Shown here in pieces: positions 1 to 13,300 of a stretch of DNA of 64,000 nt; position 1 is the stretch's first letter, and each line of letters begins with the position of its first letter. The notes under the pieces are model-generated. The model ran no database searches. It was not told the DNA's origin and saw nothing but the letters and a program-made list of their open reading frames with translations. The stretch lies in contig NC_079496.1 in assembly GCF_030052815.1 (NCBI RefSeq), positions 76,683,652-76,747,651 on the forward strand. The letters are read 5' to 3'. The DNA is from Hevea brasiliensis. Taxonomy: Eukaryota > Streptophyta > Magnoliopsida > Malpighiales > Euphorbiaceae. A program made the translations under genes and the position numbers.

Positions 1-798
1 AAATGTACTTCATAAATGACAAAAAAAAATGTACTGTATGGCAAATTTCATATGAACCCAGTAAAATACTTGAGTATAGAAAATATGCTCCAATTATTTT
101 TTATTTGTATACATTATTTGTTGTTATATTATTGCACCACTAAGCAGCAATGCTTAGTGCGATGGATTTGTTTTCTCGCGCAGGTACTGAAGTTAAAACC
201 CAGCAAATCCCAAACAGAGATTTTGGAGTTCTGATCTGTAAAGTATTCAAGGTTGTCACCTCCTCAGCAATACATTTAGATAGGGCCCATATAGATTATA
301 TTATGTATTTTGTATATTATAATTAGTTATTATTTGTAATGTAAACTATGAATTGTATATTGAAATATAAATTATGGAACTGTAATTAATTTGTAGATCA
401 TATAAATTATGAATTTATGTAATCAGTCTATAAATCATGTAAATTAATGAAACTTGAGAATTTATATATATAAATTGTGCATGAATGGAAATGCATGGAA
501 ATGAATATGAAATTGAGATATATGAATGAGATGTGAATTATGAGATGGTTATGATAATAATTGATGAGATTTTTATTGTAAAATATTATTGAAAATTTCA
601 AGCAGGTGAATAGTGAAATACGTCAACTGATAATAAAATAGGGGAAATTTCGCTGGTTTCTCCATAGAGAAATAATCGATATTAAATTAAACGAATTCAA
701 AATTACTAAGCTAATAAAGTAAGATACGATAGGGTGCTCCGGCACCGAATGTAGCACGCCTTGCTCGGCTATACTGTAGTCGGGTGAGAGGTGTTACA
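1..798 (+). mobile_element. 3' part of a G4-family Ty3/gypsy LTR, cut by window edge
   Basis: The segment ends in GGTGTTACA at 798. It is the reverse complement of the left ends of the two G4 LTRs (23938 onward and 33040 onward): it shares the terminal ACTGTAGTCGGGTGAG block, the stem-loop module at 133-186 and the CGCGCAGGTACTG segment. It therefore lies in the opposite orientation to G4. The start of the LTR and any left target-site duplication are outside the window, so it could be a solo LTR or one LTR of a longer element. No coding sequence is present. Confidence 0.85.
133..186 (+). other. LTR double stem-loop module (G4 family fragment)
   Basis: Stem 1 is CACTAAGCA / TGCTTAGTG, nine perfect pairs around the loop GCAA. 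It is followed by a second, weaker stem (GCGA / TCGC) and then AGGT. This is the longest version of stem 1 in the window. The function is unknown. Confidence 0.6.
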
Positions 799-1189
799 GG
801 ATGAATTCTCAACAAAGTGAGAAAAGTGAGGAGTCACCACTTTAATTTTGAGGGAAATTAAAGAAAGCCATTTTTAAAAATGAAGATCCACTTTAAAAAA
901 AATAAAGATTCTAGGTTCGGGGTCCGTATACAGGTGAGGAAAGTGTTAGGCACCCCACCTCATCCCTCAATGAGGGTAAGCAAATTTAATGTTATGCTCT
1001 TTATAAATTGATAATTTGGGGGTTAGAATGATGACGTTAATCCTTTGTGTGGATAAAAGGAATATTTGATATTTCACTATTTAGGGTTGCCCAAGAACAC
1101 GAGTACATGAGATGACCCTTCAGTGAATAGGTGTTATGTAATGGATTTTGTTGGGGGTTAATTCGAATATTGAAGTTGTGATTTTTTTT

Positions 1190-1745
1190 AGTTTAAGCTA
1201 AGAGAATTCTGGTAAGAACTCTCCCCCAATCTCTTAATGTATTCTGTTAAAATTTGAGCGGAAGATTTTGGGTAAGAACTCTCCCCCGATCTTCATATGT
1301 TTTATTAAGATTTTGACTGAGAATTCTGGCAAGAACTCTCCCCCGATCTCTTAGTGTATTTAAGAATTTAAGTTGAGAACTCGAGTAAGAACTCTCCTCT
1401 AATCTCTTAGTGTTAAGAATTTTAGTTGAAAACTCGGGTAAGAACTCTCCCTTGATTTCATAGTGTTAAGAATTTAAGTTGAGAACTCGGGTAAGAACTC
1501 TCCCCCTATCTATTAGTGTATAAAGAGCTTAAGTTGAGAACTCGAGTAAAAACTCTCCCCCGATCTCTTAGTGTTAAGAATTTTAGTTGAGAACTAGGGT
1601 AAGAACTCTACCCCGATCACTTAGTGTTAAGAATTTAAGTTGAGAACTCTGGTAAGAACTCTCCCCCGATCTCATAATGTGTTCCGTTAAAGATTAGATG
1701 GAGTTCAGGTAAGAACTCTCCCCCGATCTCTTAATATGTTTATTA
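1190..1745 (+). repeat. Minisatellite, about 55-bp unit, ten copies
   Basis: The core GTAAGAACTCTCCCCCGATC recurs about ten times, at roughly 1217, 1281, 1335, 1391, 1442, 1496, 1551, 1604, 1657 and 1716, with spacings of 51-64 bp. The remainder of each unit is an AT-rich linker resembling TTAGTGTTAAGAATTTAAG. Copies differ by substitutions and small indels. No open reading frame runs through it. Confidence 0.9.
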
Positions 1746-4089
1746 GAATGGCGATTTATAAGAACTTGGAAATAAGGATTTACGTAAAAGGGTCCTCTTT
1801 TACCCTTCTTTTATGGGAATGAAGTACCAAAGACACAGGAAACCCTTGTGTAAAGCTTTTCCTAGCCTACGGGACCTTATAACTAAATAGTGGGAAAAAG
1901 ACCGAACTCCATGCCAATCTTCCACATAATTGCTTTATCAAAACTCTTTGATTAATGACATCCGATCTCTTTTTAGTCACTCACTCGAGATCTGTACTTA
2001 TTTTAATTCCCGATCTATTGTCCTATTGATTGGGTCCGTTCCGAGGCCCTACCTCATAACTTATTTATTTGACCTAATCTTGTTTCCAACCTATCTGACC
2101 TTTGCTACACCTATCCTCCTTTATCATTTTTCATTTATTCATACCAAAACTCTCATGTTAAAGTACCCCTGCCTATATTCTTTAGATTATTTACATGTCG
2201 CTTTGGACTTGAATGTTTACTCTCAAAAGGAATGAAAACTAAGTGACGATAAATGGAATTTGCGAATGAATAGAAAAAGAAGACACAGGAAATAACTCCG
2301 GGCCTAGATAACCTATTATGAGACTTAATGTAACTGGATACAAAAGAAACTTTAAAAGAAAACTGGAGAAAACAAATCTAGGGTATTCAACAAAATGACA
2401 GTTTAGACGCTTACCTGTGAAAAGTTGAGGAGACAGGTGAGCTGACTCCGGTATCCACAAATCTTGCAGAGGTGAAAGCTGACGGCCGAAGGACTTGAGC
2501 TTACTTCGGGGTAATGAGAACAGATCAGAATGAAGTTGAGCTCAGAAAGTAATGCACAGATACTAGGGCAGTGGGAATGAGGCGGAGTGAAGATGGTTGC
2601 ACAGGAACTGAAAATGAAAATTTTAGGATTTAGAGCTTTTTTAGATGAAATACTTCAGAAAACTAGTTTCTAAAGTTTCTCAACACTTTGAAAGCTCCGA
2701 ATGACAAGTAGGAAGACTGAATCAAAGTCCAGAGTCTTTCCACGATAATACCACCTTCTTTCCTTTTTTTCTACAGTGTTGCATGTAGGTATTTATAGGA
2801 AACGGGTGTCCAAAATTGAGGGTTAGGATTTTATCAGGGGGAGACAGAGGGCTCAGATTCAAAAGGACATGATCTGATGTTTAAGAATCAAAGAGAATCA
2901 AAATGGAGGGTCGGGATTCTATTTAGAATACCTGTCCTTTCTCCCCTTAATCCAACGGTCGAGGGTATCTCCTTACAAAACGGATCCAAAGGCTAGGAAT
3001 AAAAAAGTGCTAAATTTGCTGCCTGCTTTTGATCCGAGGGCTCTAGATCCATCCTTACGATTATGATCAACGAGGGAGATCGAGATGTATAGGGCTACTT
3101 TAACTGTTTTGGCATCTAGCGGCTAGGAGGGCGTCCTTGCAAATAAGATGTGTGGTGAGGATTTGATCATGCCTGCAATGCTTTAACTAACTCAGATATG
3201 ACGATGAAGAGAGTTAATTGAAAGTTCTGACAGGAAGTTATTTAACCCCTCTACACTCTCTGATCTCTATAGGTTGTTTCCAGTTTCTTTCGATCTTCCC
3301 ATTATAACCATCCCCTTTTAGGGTTATTATTCCAATCTCTATATCTTGCATCGGATCTCTCTCATTTCCCGATCTCTCTCATTCCTAATCTTTTCTCTCT
3401 ATCTAACTTGCATTGGTCAAAGAAATAAATTCTTCAGTTAGTGATGCGTCCGCTTTGGGTTTTGTATGCAATAAATGCCAAGGCCCTATATATATATAGC
3501 AATAGGAAATCACCTTCACACTTCACTTTTCCTTTTTTAGTTTATTTTCAATGCACCACTTCCCCAATTCTAGCTTTTCTGGTAATAATTCTAATTACGA
3601 TGGCTATTTTGATCTTTTTCCAACTGTTTCCTTCGCCCCTCGCCTGAAAATTTATGACCCCGGTGATCGGAGAGCTACGAGAACGTCATCTAATGATAGC
3701 TAGGGAACCGAACTAATTTACCGATCCAGATCGAAAGTGACGGCCGTGCCAATCTTGAATCGGTCTATCGGTACAATCGGTAGACCGATCTCGGACAAGA
3801 GGACTGCTAATTTCAATCTTGATGTTGATGACTGCCTCTTGAAGTTCATTTGGCTTCCAACCATATTGGGGGTCCCGACTGTAGCTCGGTTCTGGTCAAT
3901 GACATCGTCAATGACTCCATTCAATATCATAAGAGTCATAGTCACCCTATTTGAGCTGCACATCTATCCAATATTTATGGCTGGCTTTCTGATCAAACAC
4001 ATCTTTTGATTCAGTTACAAGACTAGGCTTTGACATAGGCCAGCATTCTGGGCCTCAGAGTAGTCTTAAGCTAGGTAGAATGTAGTACT

Positions 4090-4200
4090 GATTTTGAGAG
4101 ATCGCCCAAATGATGTAATTGAGATCGTAATCAGATCTTTTGAGATCGTACAACTGATGTAATTGAGATCGCCCAACTGATGTAATCAGATCTTTTGGGA
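4090..4200 (+). repeat. Short local duplications in H
   Basis: GATCGCCCAA(A/C)TGATGTAAT and TAATCAGATCTTTTG are repeated two to three times within 110 bp. This is a small imperfect duplication with no obvious function. Confidence 0.6.
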
Positions 4201-4559
4201 TGAAATGAAATTTTTACTTTGAATGTTTTTGTTTTGTTATTGCATTGGTTATTTTTTCGATCTCTTTTAATTATGCTCGATTTGATCCCTAGAAAAATCG
4301 CCATTTGCCGATCCATGGGTTTGGAAGTTTGTTCAATCCAATGACCTTAGTTGACCGATCTCATTTATCCGATTTTTTACCATGTTTCTGGAACCTTCTT
4401 GCGACTTGTCAAGGAGGCGGCTTGATTCTGCTAATCGATGCATCGCTTGGGACTTCATGAGCATTTAATGCTCAGACGGGTAAAAATAAGGGAAAGGTGA
4501 GTCATTTGTTTCCTTATGTCATTTTCAAACCTTCCCGTAGCGATTTCAGCACTTCCTCT

Positions 4560-4570
4560 CACTTTATAAA
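4560..4570 (+). promoter_or_regulatory. Possible TATA box of the H gene
   Basis: CACTTTATAAAG lies about 80 bp upstream of the first ATG (4647) of the decayed H gene and is followed by a pyrimidine-rich leader. Spacing and sequence fit a plant TATA box. A second TATA-rich run at about 3488-3500 is an alternative. There is no direct evidence of transcription. Confidence 0.3.
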
Positions 4571-4646
4571 GTTCTCAAGCACCGATTCACATTCCGATAA
4601 GGGTTTTGATCTTTTCTCAGTTAATTTTTCTTTTTATTTTCTAAAA

Positions 4647-5915
4647 ATGAGCGGTTCTGACTGTCAGAGAGCTACTAGTCCTCCCTCCATTCATATCTAA
4701 TGGACATCGGATGAAGTAAAGGTGGAAAAGCCGAGCGAGTGACCCGAACCTTCTACAACCTCTGTCTTAGCCCACGGTTGGGCGACCCAATCAAAATAAG
4801 CATCTTCTTCAGGAAAAGAAAACTTATCCATGGATGAGTTGTCATCGGTACTCAAGGAAACCGATTTGCAATCCATTAGTTAAGAATACAACCTTTGGAC
4901 TGACTCCTTTGAGCTCATCAGATGTTATGGCGATCACCGAGCTAATCATTTCTTTGAAGAAAACGATATGATCATGGTATATGAAGAACAATTAAAGGCC
5001 GGGCTTCGATTCCCCTTGGATGAATTCTTTAAAGCCGTTCTGAAGTTCCATCATGTGTGCGTAGCCTAGGTGCACCTGAACTCTTGGCTGTTTATGGTGG
5101 CATTCAGAGGCTTATGCCGAGCTAAAAAGCTCGAGCCTACAGCGAAGGTTTTCGCTGAGTTGCATAGGCTCACTTTACGAAAGGACGATGAGTATTGGTT
5201 CTTCCAAGCCAAGCCACACTGTAGGCTTTTTACCGATCTCCCTCCTTCATTAAATAATTTGAAGAACTAGTTCTTCATGTTGAGGAGTAAGATCCCAAAT
5301 GACTTTGAGGGTATCCCATGTAGTTGGCAGTACCTGGTCCCTTCAGTTCTAAAGAAGATTGCCCTAAATAGAGACGAGGACGTCATGGTAAAGGAATTGA
5401 AGGATCAGGCAGCTAGTCACAAGTATTTATGTCTAGATGCAGTTATGGCTGAACTAAAGTGGTGGCTAATGCAGATGATCGCCCATGAGGATTATGAGCT
5501 ACAACTCTCTGACCTCAGACCCTAGATCGGTATAACCTAAATCTTTAGCCTTCTGACTTAGGTGATCTCACTAACTTATTTTCTGTGCAGGTATGGCTGG
5601 AGGCGAAGGCGCGAAGGAGAGCCGTAAGCGAAAAAGGGAGGTCGCTCGGAAAGTGTGAGAAATGAAGATTGCTGCTAGGGCGAGACTCGGTAGAAGTGCC
5701 AGGCTCTTCATCCCGACCATCGGGATAGTCGACCCTAAAGATAGAGATCGCTCCTTCCCCTCCTCGATAGGATGTACCGCTACCTATGCCAGTTTCTTCA
5801 AGTGTGGAGGGAGGGTCTTCCCAACTTGCTGTGAGGATCCTCTCTCGTTGTGCCTAGGTCCTCATCCAGTCGCTAGAGAAGAATCGCTCGGTTCAGGGGA
5901 ATTCTGGACTGGCCA
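4647..5915 (+). pseudogene. H gene, 5' part: PF04195-like 'putative gypsy type transposon' protein
   Basis: From ATG 4647 one reading frame can be followed to 5525. It is interrupted by stops at 4698, 4737, 4794, 4881, 5067 and 5268. Several look like CAA, CAG or CGA codons changed by C-to-T. The recognisable domain lies at about 4990-5400: a GLRFPLDEFF segment, then HLNSWLFM, a DEYWFFQAKP segment and the SWQYLVP segment. These resemble the PF04195 family found in gag-like proteins of plant elements that lack their own pol. After 5525 the frame shifts; a basic stretch (KESRKRKREVARK) and a Ser/Pro-rich stretch follow. A 36-bp GT...AG segment at 5556-5591 could be an intron or simply coding sequence in another frame. 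The gene is then cut by solo LTR S1. The family name is from recognition, not a search. Confidence 0.6.
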
Positions 5916-8900
5916 TGTCACACCCTACCCCTCTGTAAGGCATGACATGATCCCGTAGTATACCTAATGAATTATCAACTCCGTCTACTGATAATCCATT
6001 AAATACACTACAAGGGATTTTTAAAAACTTTTCTTACTTCTTTCACAGTGGTGAGCACTATTTACAGGCGTTAAAAACTTTTGTGAACTGAAATGATAGA
6101 ACTAACACATTTGACTTATTTGGAATTTCTGTAAAAATTTTGGCAGAGTGCCATCTGTATTTTGGATAAAACAGTTCTTCAGAAAACCTGTAAAAAGCAC
6201 TTCAATAAATTTCCAAAATATCAACTCCAACAAAATTCAACATAATATTTTTCTCAACTCAATCCACAACAATTTTTTGGTATTTTCAAAGGATGAGATA
6301 AAAGAAATATAATACAAATTTTAAAAGTCAAAATAACTCATAATTCACTTTACAACTTCAATATACAATTTTAATTTACAACTGCTCAAATAATTTACAT
6401 ACATATTATTACATGCATACATCAAACCTATGTACATGGGTATACCTATAATATACCTGGAGCTGGTCTGAAAGTGTCTTCAAAGAAACTTACTCACTAC
6501 TTTATGCTCTTCTTACCTGCGACAGCATACAAAGCTATCGCTGAGTGGTGAACTCAGTGGTGCACATCTATAATTTAAAACATAGTACAATATACATTGA
6601 CAAAATTTACAGTAAATAATTTGGAAATCTGAATACTCATCAAATTCCAAAACTCAAAATATTCATTGCCAATAATGTAAATCATTTGTATAAATGACTT
6701 TGATCACAAAATTCAATTTATCAAATCATGACTAACCATTTAAGTAATTCCAACAAAATCAATTATACATAAACCATAATTGAAATCACAATTCTTTACC
6801 ATTCAAAAGCCATTCTATATCTCAAAAATCATTATGTATCTCAAAAGTCAATCTTTATCTCAAAAACCATGCTGTAGCTCAAAAACCATGCTGTATCTCA
6901 CAAATCATTCTTTATCTCAAAAGCCATTCTTTTTCTCACTAACTATGCAAGACTAATCCGATAAGGCCATCTTCGATGTGATTCTAACTCCCTATGGTCG
7001 GGGAGGTCGAATCATCGTGCACAGTACCATCACAATAATGAATCTTCTGCAAGGGCCATAACGATAAAATAAACTTAGATCTAACCTCAAATCAGAGGAA
7101 AATCTAAGCCTGTGCACGTACCATGGTAATCAAAACACAACTAACTCCATTGTCTTCTCAACAAATGAGAGAGACGGGTAATAACCTAGTCAAGCATCTA
7201 TAGTGAGATATAAAACAATATCACAATCCTTTTAGTGAGCATAAATCACAATATAATTCGATTCAAAGTCAATTCCAATATCCAATAATTTTTATGCTCA
7301 ACACAATTCAAATCATAAATTTGCATTTTTCCATGAAAATTACCATCATAATTCAAAACATGTTCTATCACAATTTTCCAAAACATAATTTATTCAATCC
7401 ATAATAATGCTTAATACTTGTGGAAATACCATTTCACAAAGCTAAATTCATACATACTATAACAATTTCAATAATTATTGAATTAAATCCAATGCTTGTT
7501 AAATATAATACATAAGAAAAAATATGTCATTTAATCATATGAAATATTCAAAACAAAATCAGTTAAAAACTAGTTGTGCACAAACCTCTGATGACTGTCT
7601 CCTGGTTTGGACTCAGTGTTTCCTTCCCTTTTCCTGAGTCTTTACTAACTGAGAAACACAATTTGAAGTGTTTTAGTACTAAATTAAATTGTCTCTAACA
7701 ATAATGTTCGATAAGTAATTCACTGAATACCCTTATTTGCTTAATCAACCAATATATCGACCCTCGATGCGTTCTAGGTAAACTAGGTTTTAGTGTCACT
7801 AATATGTCACATTCGATAGTATTTTAGGGTTGGTACGTTTTACCAAACTCATTTCCTTGTTTAGTGCATTTTAATGCAAATTGCTGTATTCCGGTATACT
7901 AGTTTGACCTAGCCGGACGACCTAGTTCCCTCGGTTTTCGGGTTTTGGTCAAAACTACAAACTTGTAGATCTATGTCTTACAGAACGTGGGGAAAAATTT
8001 TAGGTCATTCTGAGTTATGTAGACCAAGTTATGGTCATTTTACTATTGCTGGTCAAATGGCATCAAATTAGGTCATTTTAGGTCAATTTTGGTCAACTTT
8101 GGTTCGGCCAGTTTTTGGACCCGAACTTGTGCAAGCTTTTTGACTTGCTTCTGGTCATTTTTGGGCTTTGGTGTCCTCATAAGACTTGTAGGTATGGGTC
8201 TTAACTATCCATGGTTAAAATTTCAGGTCAATTGGACTTGTTTTGAGTGAGTTATGGCCTAAACACTAACTGCTGTCCAATTGGTCAGTTTTTAGGTTTC
8301 AATTGCACTTAATCCGAATTGGTCATTTTTCATGCCACCTTGCAAGCAGAATTTTGGTATCCTTTCTCAATGAAAGTTGGCACATTTTGTGCCTAGTTTC
8401 ACCTCCAATTGGTCTCATACCAATTGAGGTTACACATTTAAAGTTATAGGCTAAAATGCATACTGCCTTAATCACATTGCTTAAACATACATCAATTACA
8501 CCCTTACCTTACTATATGTTCACTTCCCTTACCAATTCTGTTTTGGTACATTACCAAAACCATATTCCACTTCACTTTAATATCACTTTGGGCAGATTAC
8601 AATTATCCTTAATACACCAATTAAAACTCAAATTTACAAAGTCTAAGTACAATCACATATACACCTAAACATTACTCATTCTTACTTACACTTTACACAA
8701 TCAATCTATATACATATCCATCAATCCTTAATGTCAATATTCTGCCAATACCTTCATGAACAGATACATTTATCCAAGAGTCCCAAGGCTGCCGAAAATG
8801 TTCCTCGATACCAAAGTATCATACAATTCATCAATTTCCATCCCAAGTGCAAAATTCACCATATACATATGGAATAATTTACTAGGACATTAAATCACCA

Positions 8901-9963
8901 TAACCAATATAATTTCTCATCAAATATGTGCACAAATATTTCATCAAATACATAACTCCATGGCTGTCCAAAATGGACATCTCAATAACTCTTCAAACTT
9001 GAAAATTTTCTTCACAAAACCAACACCCATAACATGAACACAAAGTTTAACAAAGCAATCTTCCAAAATACAAACTTACCTTATAATTGGAACTTGCCAA
9101 ACCTTGATTAAACTTCTTGATTTTGGTATCAAGCTCTTCCTTATGATGTGTAGACAATCTTTAATGAAGAAATCTAAGTGATTAGAAGTAAAATGAAGGA
9201 GGTTAATGGAGCTTTTTCAAATTGCGGCCATGGAGGTTTTTGGAGAAATTCATTCGGCCATGGTAAATTCCCAAGCTTGAAGATGAAATGGCAGATTGTA
9301 TAATGGGTGTACACCTGCCCCTTTAGTCCTTAATTAAATCCCTAGTGGTCCACTCACCAAATTTAAATCATATAATATGCTAAATGTGTTAATTACACAC
9401 TTTCACTCCACTTTTGGCTATTTACATTAGGTACCACCAAATTAATTTTTTTATTTTATTTTCTAAGTGTAATATTATTTATTTTTAATGTACATTTAGG
9501 TCAAAAGACAATTTGAGGTGTCAAATGACCATAATGCCCCTGTTCGGGTTGCATTCCCAATTTTTCGGTAACACCGGGTTTTGTCCGTTTTTCGATTTCT
9601 CACTTTTCTTTGCACTAATTAATTAATTTTTCTTTGATATTTCTAATGATATTTATACTTCAATAAATATTTATTTGAGTCCTAAAAATATTTTCCAGGG
9701 TTCCCCGCAGTCCAGGGCTAGTCAACGGTCCACGCCGTGACTTCCCGGTGCGGTCACACATCGCTAGGGTTCTCGACTCGCTTAACTTGGTTACATTTCT
9801 TTGTTACTATTTTTCCTTTGTTTTTCTTGTATTTTCTTTTCTGGTATTTCATTATTTTATGTCTCCTCACTCATAACGAAGTGTAGTTCTAGGCATCCTA
9901 GCTGTCCAGACAACAATGGTCACCGGAACAGTAGAACGCACTACCGAACATAGGGGTGTTACA
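5916..9963 (-). mobile_element. Solo LTR S1 (Ty3/gypsy, about 4.05 kb)
   Basis: On the plus strand it begins TGTCACACCCTACCCC and ends GGGGTGTTACA, and it is flanked by perfect GGCCA duplications (5911-5915 and 9964-9968). It matches the outer parts of S3 (27234-31112) in the opposite orientation. There is no internal region, so it is a solo LTR left by LTR-LTR recombination. Sense-strand landmarks are the CGATG-type 5' box near 9770, many GACCTAAAATGACC-like repeats around 8030-8160, the stem-loop module at 6515-6565 and the GGCACTCTGCC hairpin near 6145. Short open frames inside are chance. Confidence 0.95.
6515..6565 (-). other. LTR double stem-loop module (S1)
   Basis: On the minus strand, stem 1 is CTGAG / CTCAG with the loop TTCACCA. 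Stem 2 is GCGATAGC / GCTGTCGC with one G-U pair, followed by AGGT. A third hairpin (GGTATA / TATACC) lies about 70 bp further downstream. Confidence 0.6.
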
Positions 9964-10338
9964 GGCCAAGGTTTTGGGTGCCACCATCTGCTTCCAAGAC
10001 GATCAGAATAGGCTGACTTCGGATAGCATTGACAACCTCCTGGCTCAGATGATGAGCTTGAGCGTAGAGAGCCTTGTGAATCAACATATAATCAGAAAAA
10101 AGGCTCATCTCTTGAGACAAGAAATTCTAAAGGCGGTCTAGGATGCTGCTTCTGCCAGAACCCAACTTTTGTCTGCTCAGGACTGCATCACCAAGATTGA
10201 GGGTCAGACGAAATCTTATGAGGATAGGATAGCTTGGAGCGACAACTCGAAGAAGCTCAGGCCTGTCAAAATGCTAATGTCACTCGCCTTACCGAGGAGA
10301 TCAGAGTGAAAGAAGAAGAGGCCGTGACGAGGGAAACT
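9964..10338 (+). pseudogene. H gene, middle part (coiled-coil region)
   Basis: This continues the H gene directly after the second GGCCA duplication. An open stretch to 10141 includes TSDSIDNLLAQMMSLSVES and a Lys/Arg/Gln-rich helix. Beyond a TAG at 10139 the same frame goes on (ASARTQLLSAQ), and a one-base shift near 10230 moves the remainder into another frame (QLEEAQACQNANVTRLTEE). The heptad-like pattern suggests a coiled coil, as is usual downstream of the PF04195 domain. It is cut at 10338 by solo LTR S2. Removing S2 and one duplication copy leaves the downstream reading frame open into 14288. Confidence 0.55.
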
Positions 10339-13300
10339 TGTAACACCCCTATTTGTATAGCCTGGTATATTTCACTATCCCGGTGACTGGTGTCGCTTTG
10401 GATAATTAAGGGGGATTAGAACCACACTTAAGACAACTAGATAAGCCTTGAACACAAATAATTAGCAATTGTCAATTAGTTAAGTATAAATAAGAAAAAC
10501 AGAACATAAAAAGTTAAATGAATCGAGAGTCACAACGATGGGTGACCGTCTCGGAAAGGATTGCGAAGTCAATTTAAACTCAAATTTCGAACCATAAAAT
10601 GTGACGCCGCGGTCCTTAGGACTATTACGAACATAGTGGAAAAGAGAAAATCACGAAAAAGAATTGTTAAGCCAGTCAAATAATTAGGTCAGAGATCCAG
10701 AATAAATATCAAATTATTTGCAAACCGGGTCGAATCGGCGAGGGGCAATTTGGTCAATTGACCCCAAGAGCTGACTCCTGACCTAACTATCAAATAAAAT
10801 TAGAGAAAAGAAAATTTCGTAATCAAAAATTAAATTAAAGAACTAATGAAAAAATAAATAAATAAAAAAAAGAGGAAAAAGGAAATGTAAAAAGTGATGA
10901 CATCATGCATGACCTCATGCATGATGCAATAAATAGATAATTAATAAATTTAATTAATTTAATTTTTTGGTCTTCCATAAGACTAAAAACATAGAGAAAA
11001 GAAAAAAAAAAGAAAGAAGAAAAAAAAAAGAATAATGACATCACCCAAAGTGACATAAGCATGATGGGGTAAATAAATTCTAATTAATTAGATTTTTGAC
11101 AAAGTCAATTTTAATAGATAAATACACAAAAAAATAACAAAAATTAAAAGAAAAATAGTGGTTTTCCACCCTTAGCCGTAGCTCTCTCTCCCTTTCTTAA
11201 TTTTCTCTCAAACCTCCATGAAAGAGCACCATTAAAGCTTGATTCAAGCTTGATTTTCCATACAGATAACCCTAAATTCCCCCAAAATTTTCGATAAAAG
11301 CTTACTATCTCAATTAGAAAAGAAGATTAAATAAACAAAGAAAAGGAAAAAAGAAGAGAATTGAAGAATTGGACATCCAAGTTGAGGTTGGTAATTTAAG
11401 TTGAAAATTTTAGTTTATTATTTGTGTGTTTAGCTCAATTAAACTGGAAATCAACTTAAAAATCAAAAGAAAACTATTATGGGGGACTAAAGAGAAATTC
11501 TGCCAGTGTTAAGGAGTATTGATATTTCATGAATTTGATAGAATTGAAGTGGTAGTTAAGTTAAATTAGGTGTATAAAGGTTGATTGTGAACTTTAATTG
11601 CATTAGTTAAAGAAATTGGGTAAATTAGGGTTTTTGACATTTAGAGTTTGGGAAAAATTTAGAGAAAATTTGTAATTGATGTATTGGAACCTAATTTAGT
11701 TTTGAAATGGTCATTTGGAATCATTTGTGGTGTGTTTGAATTGATAGAACCAAAGTGCAATTCAGATTATTTAGGATTCATATTCTGGCAGCTTGACCTA
11801 GGTCCCTTTCAGGGACCAAAACTGAAAATTTACAAGTCCAATTGGTGTTAGGCCAATTGGGAATGAAAATTAACACAAAATGGAACATTTTTCATTTAGG
11901 AATCATGCCTAAAAAGTTACCAAAACCTAGTGAACAAATTGATCAAATCTGGATTTATGCAGTCTGACCTGTACAAAAATGACTAAATGAACAGTGTTTG
12001 TTCATTTGGCCATAACTTGGGCTAGGCAGGTCTAAATGACCTGAAATTTTACCAGTAGAAATTTTAGATATAGAGCTAAAAATTTCATGAAGAACACAAA
12101 CCTAAATTATTCCCTTAACTAAGTCATTTGGCCACCCAAATTTGGTGACCTAAAACTACCAGAACCAGTTTGGTGCCCAAAAATCTGGGTTAAGTCCAAT
12201 CCGGCAGCTATGATTCAAATGGCTATAACTTGAGCTAAAAAACTCCAATTGGAGTGATTCAAAAAGGAGAATAAATTTAAGACAATAAGGAATAATTTCT
12301 ATGAAGAAAACTTAGCCAAATTCTAACAGCAACATGATCAATGGAATAGTGCAACATAGGACACCAAAACTGAAAATTTACAATTTTGCCTAAAAGACTT
12401 AGAATTTGAGAAAACAACCAAAACCAACAAATTAGGTAACCAAAATGTGGTATGTGGGTGAAATTAGAATTCCCATACCTATTAAGCATTAGAAAGTCAA
12501 CAAATTGACTTGAATAGTGTCATGAATAGTAACCCCGAAATACAAATTTTAAAGAACGTTAAGTTTAGCATATTAAAGCTAGGTATAAGTATATTTGAAT
12601 TTATTTTTGGAGTTATGATAAATGGTGATACTGAAACACTATGAAACTGTGTGTTTCAGTGGAAAAGAATACCGGGAAAGAACCCGAGACATCGAGTCAA
12701 GGCCAAGAGGTGACTCGTACAAGGTTTGTGCTTAACTAACTATTTTGTTACTTTTCACTTCTAAATTGATTTGAACAAGTTTATTTTATGATTTATTATT
12801 TTGTTGTGTTGAGGATTTTAATTTGTTGAATGAAATTGTATAAATTAAATGTAAATTTTCTTATGCATTTAAGGATTTATTGCATGGTTTTGAGGATTGT
12901 AAATTTTAAGTTTGATGTGTTGCAAACCTTGAGCATGAATTTATGATGATTAAATATGTTGATGATTTGTAAACACTTTGTAAACAGAAATTGTTTTGAA
13001 TATGATTTGAAACCACAGTTGACATGGCAAAATATGTTGTGAATTCTCATTAGCTTGTCTAGTGAGATATCTCTTCCACTAGATGGGGCGAGTTCCTTCC
13101 TCTCTGGCTTGCCAGTTGGGGAAGAGTTTGAATGAGTACTCATATATACTAGCTAGTCTTTGTTCCTCCCTTTTAGCCTCGGTTATTAGAAGAGTGTGAA
13201 ATGTCATGGTGTACAACATGACATCTATTTGAATTTTGGGTCATGGGTTCAACTGTGTGAATTGTTGGCAACGCCCTTTAGATTATGCATAGTTTGATAA

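Larger units (their letters stand above)
799..5915 (+). mobile_element. H remnant, segment 1 (upstream region and 5' part of gene)
   Basis: First of four pieces of the oldest element in the window. At 830-970 it has a block (GAGTCACCAC ... GTGTTAGGCACCCCACCTC) of a type I recall from plant repeats that carry a PF04195-like gene; that link is recollection, not something tested here. A 55-bp tandem array follows at about 1190-1740. From 1750 to 4560 I see AT-rich noncoding sequence with short repeated GATCTCT/GATCG motifs and no supported gene. The decayed gene starts at 4647. The piece ends exactly at solo LTR S1, and the sequence resumes at 9969 after the GGCCA duplication. Whether 799-4560 is LTR or untranslated leader of H cannot be settled, because the second terminus is not in the window. 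Confidence 0.6.

Noticed and set aside
3718..4009. Overlapping frames of 81 and 90 codons in the H upstream region
   Set aside because: They sit on opposite strands over the same bases, with no similarity recognised and no conserved neighbour. Probably chance.
5556..5591. 36-bp GT...AG intron in the H gene
   Set aside because: It is too short for a normal plant intron, and the stretch can be read as coding in a neighbouring frame. Left only as a remark.
10835..11062. 75-codon Phe/Ser-rich minus-strand frame
   Set aside because: It is low-complexity A/G-rich DNA inside solo LTR S2, and the translation is compositional.
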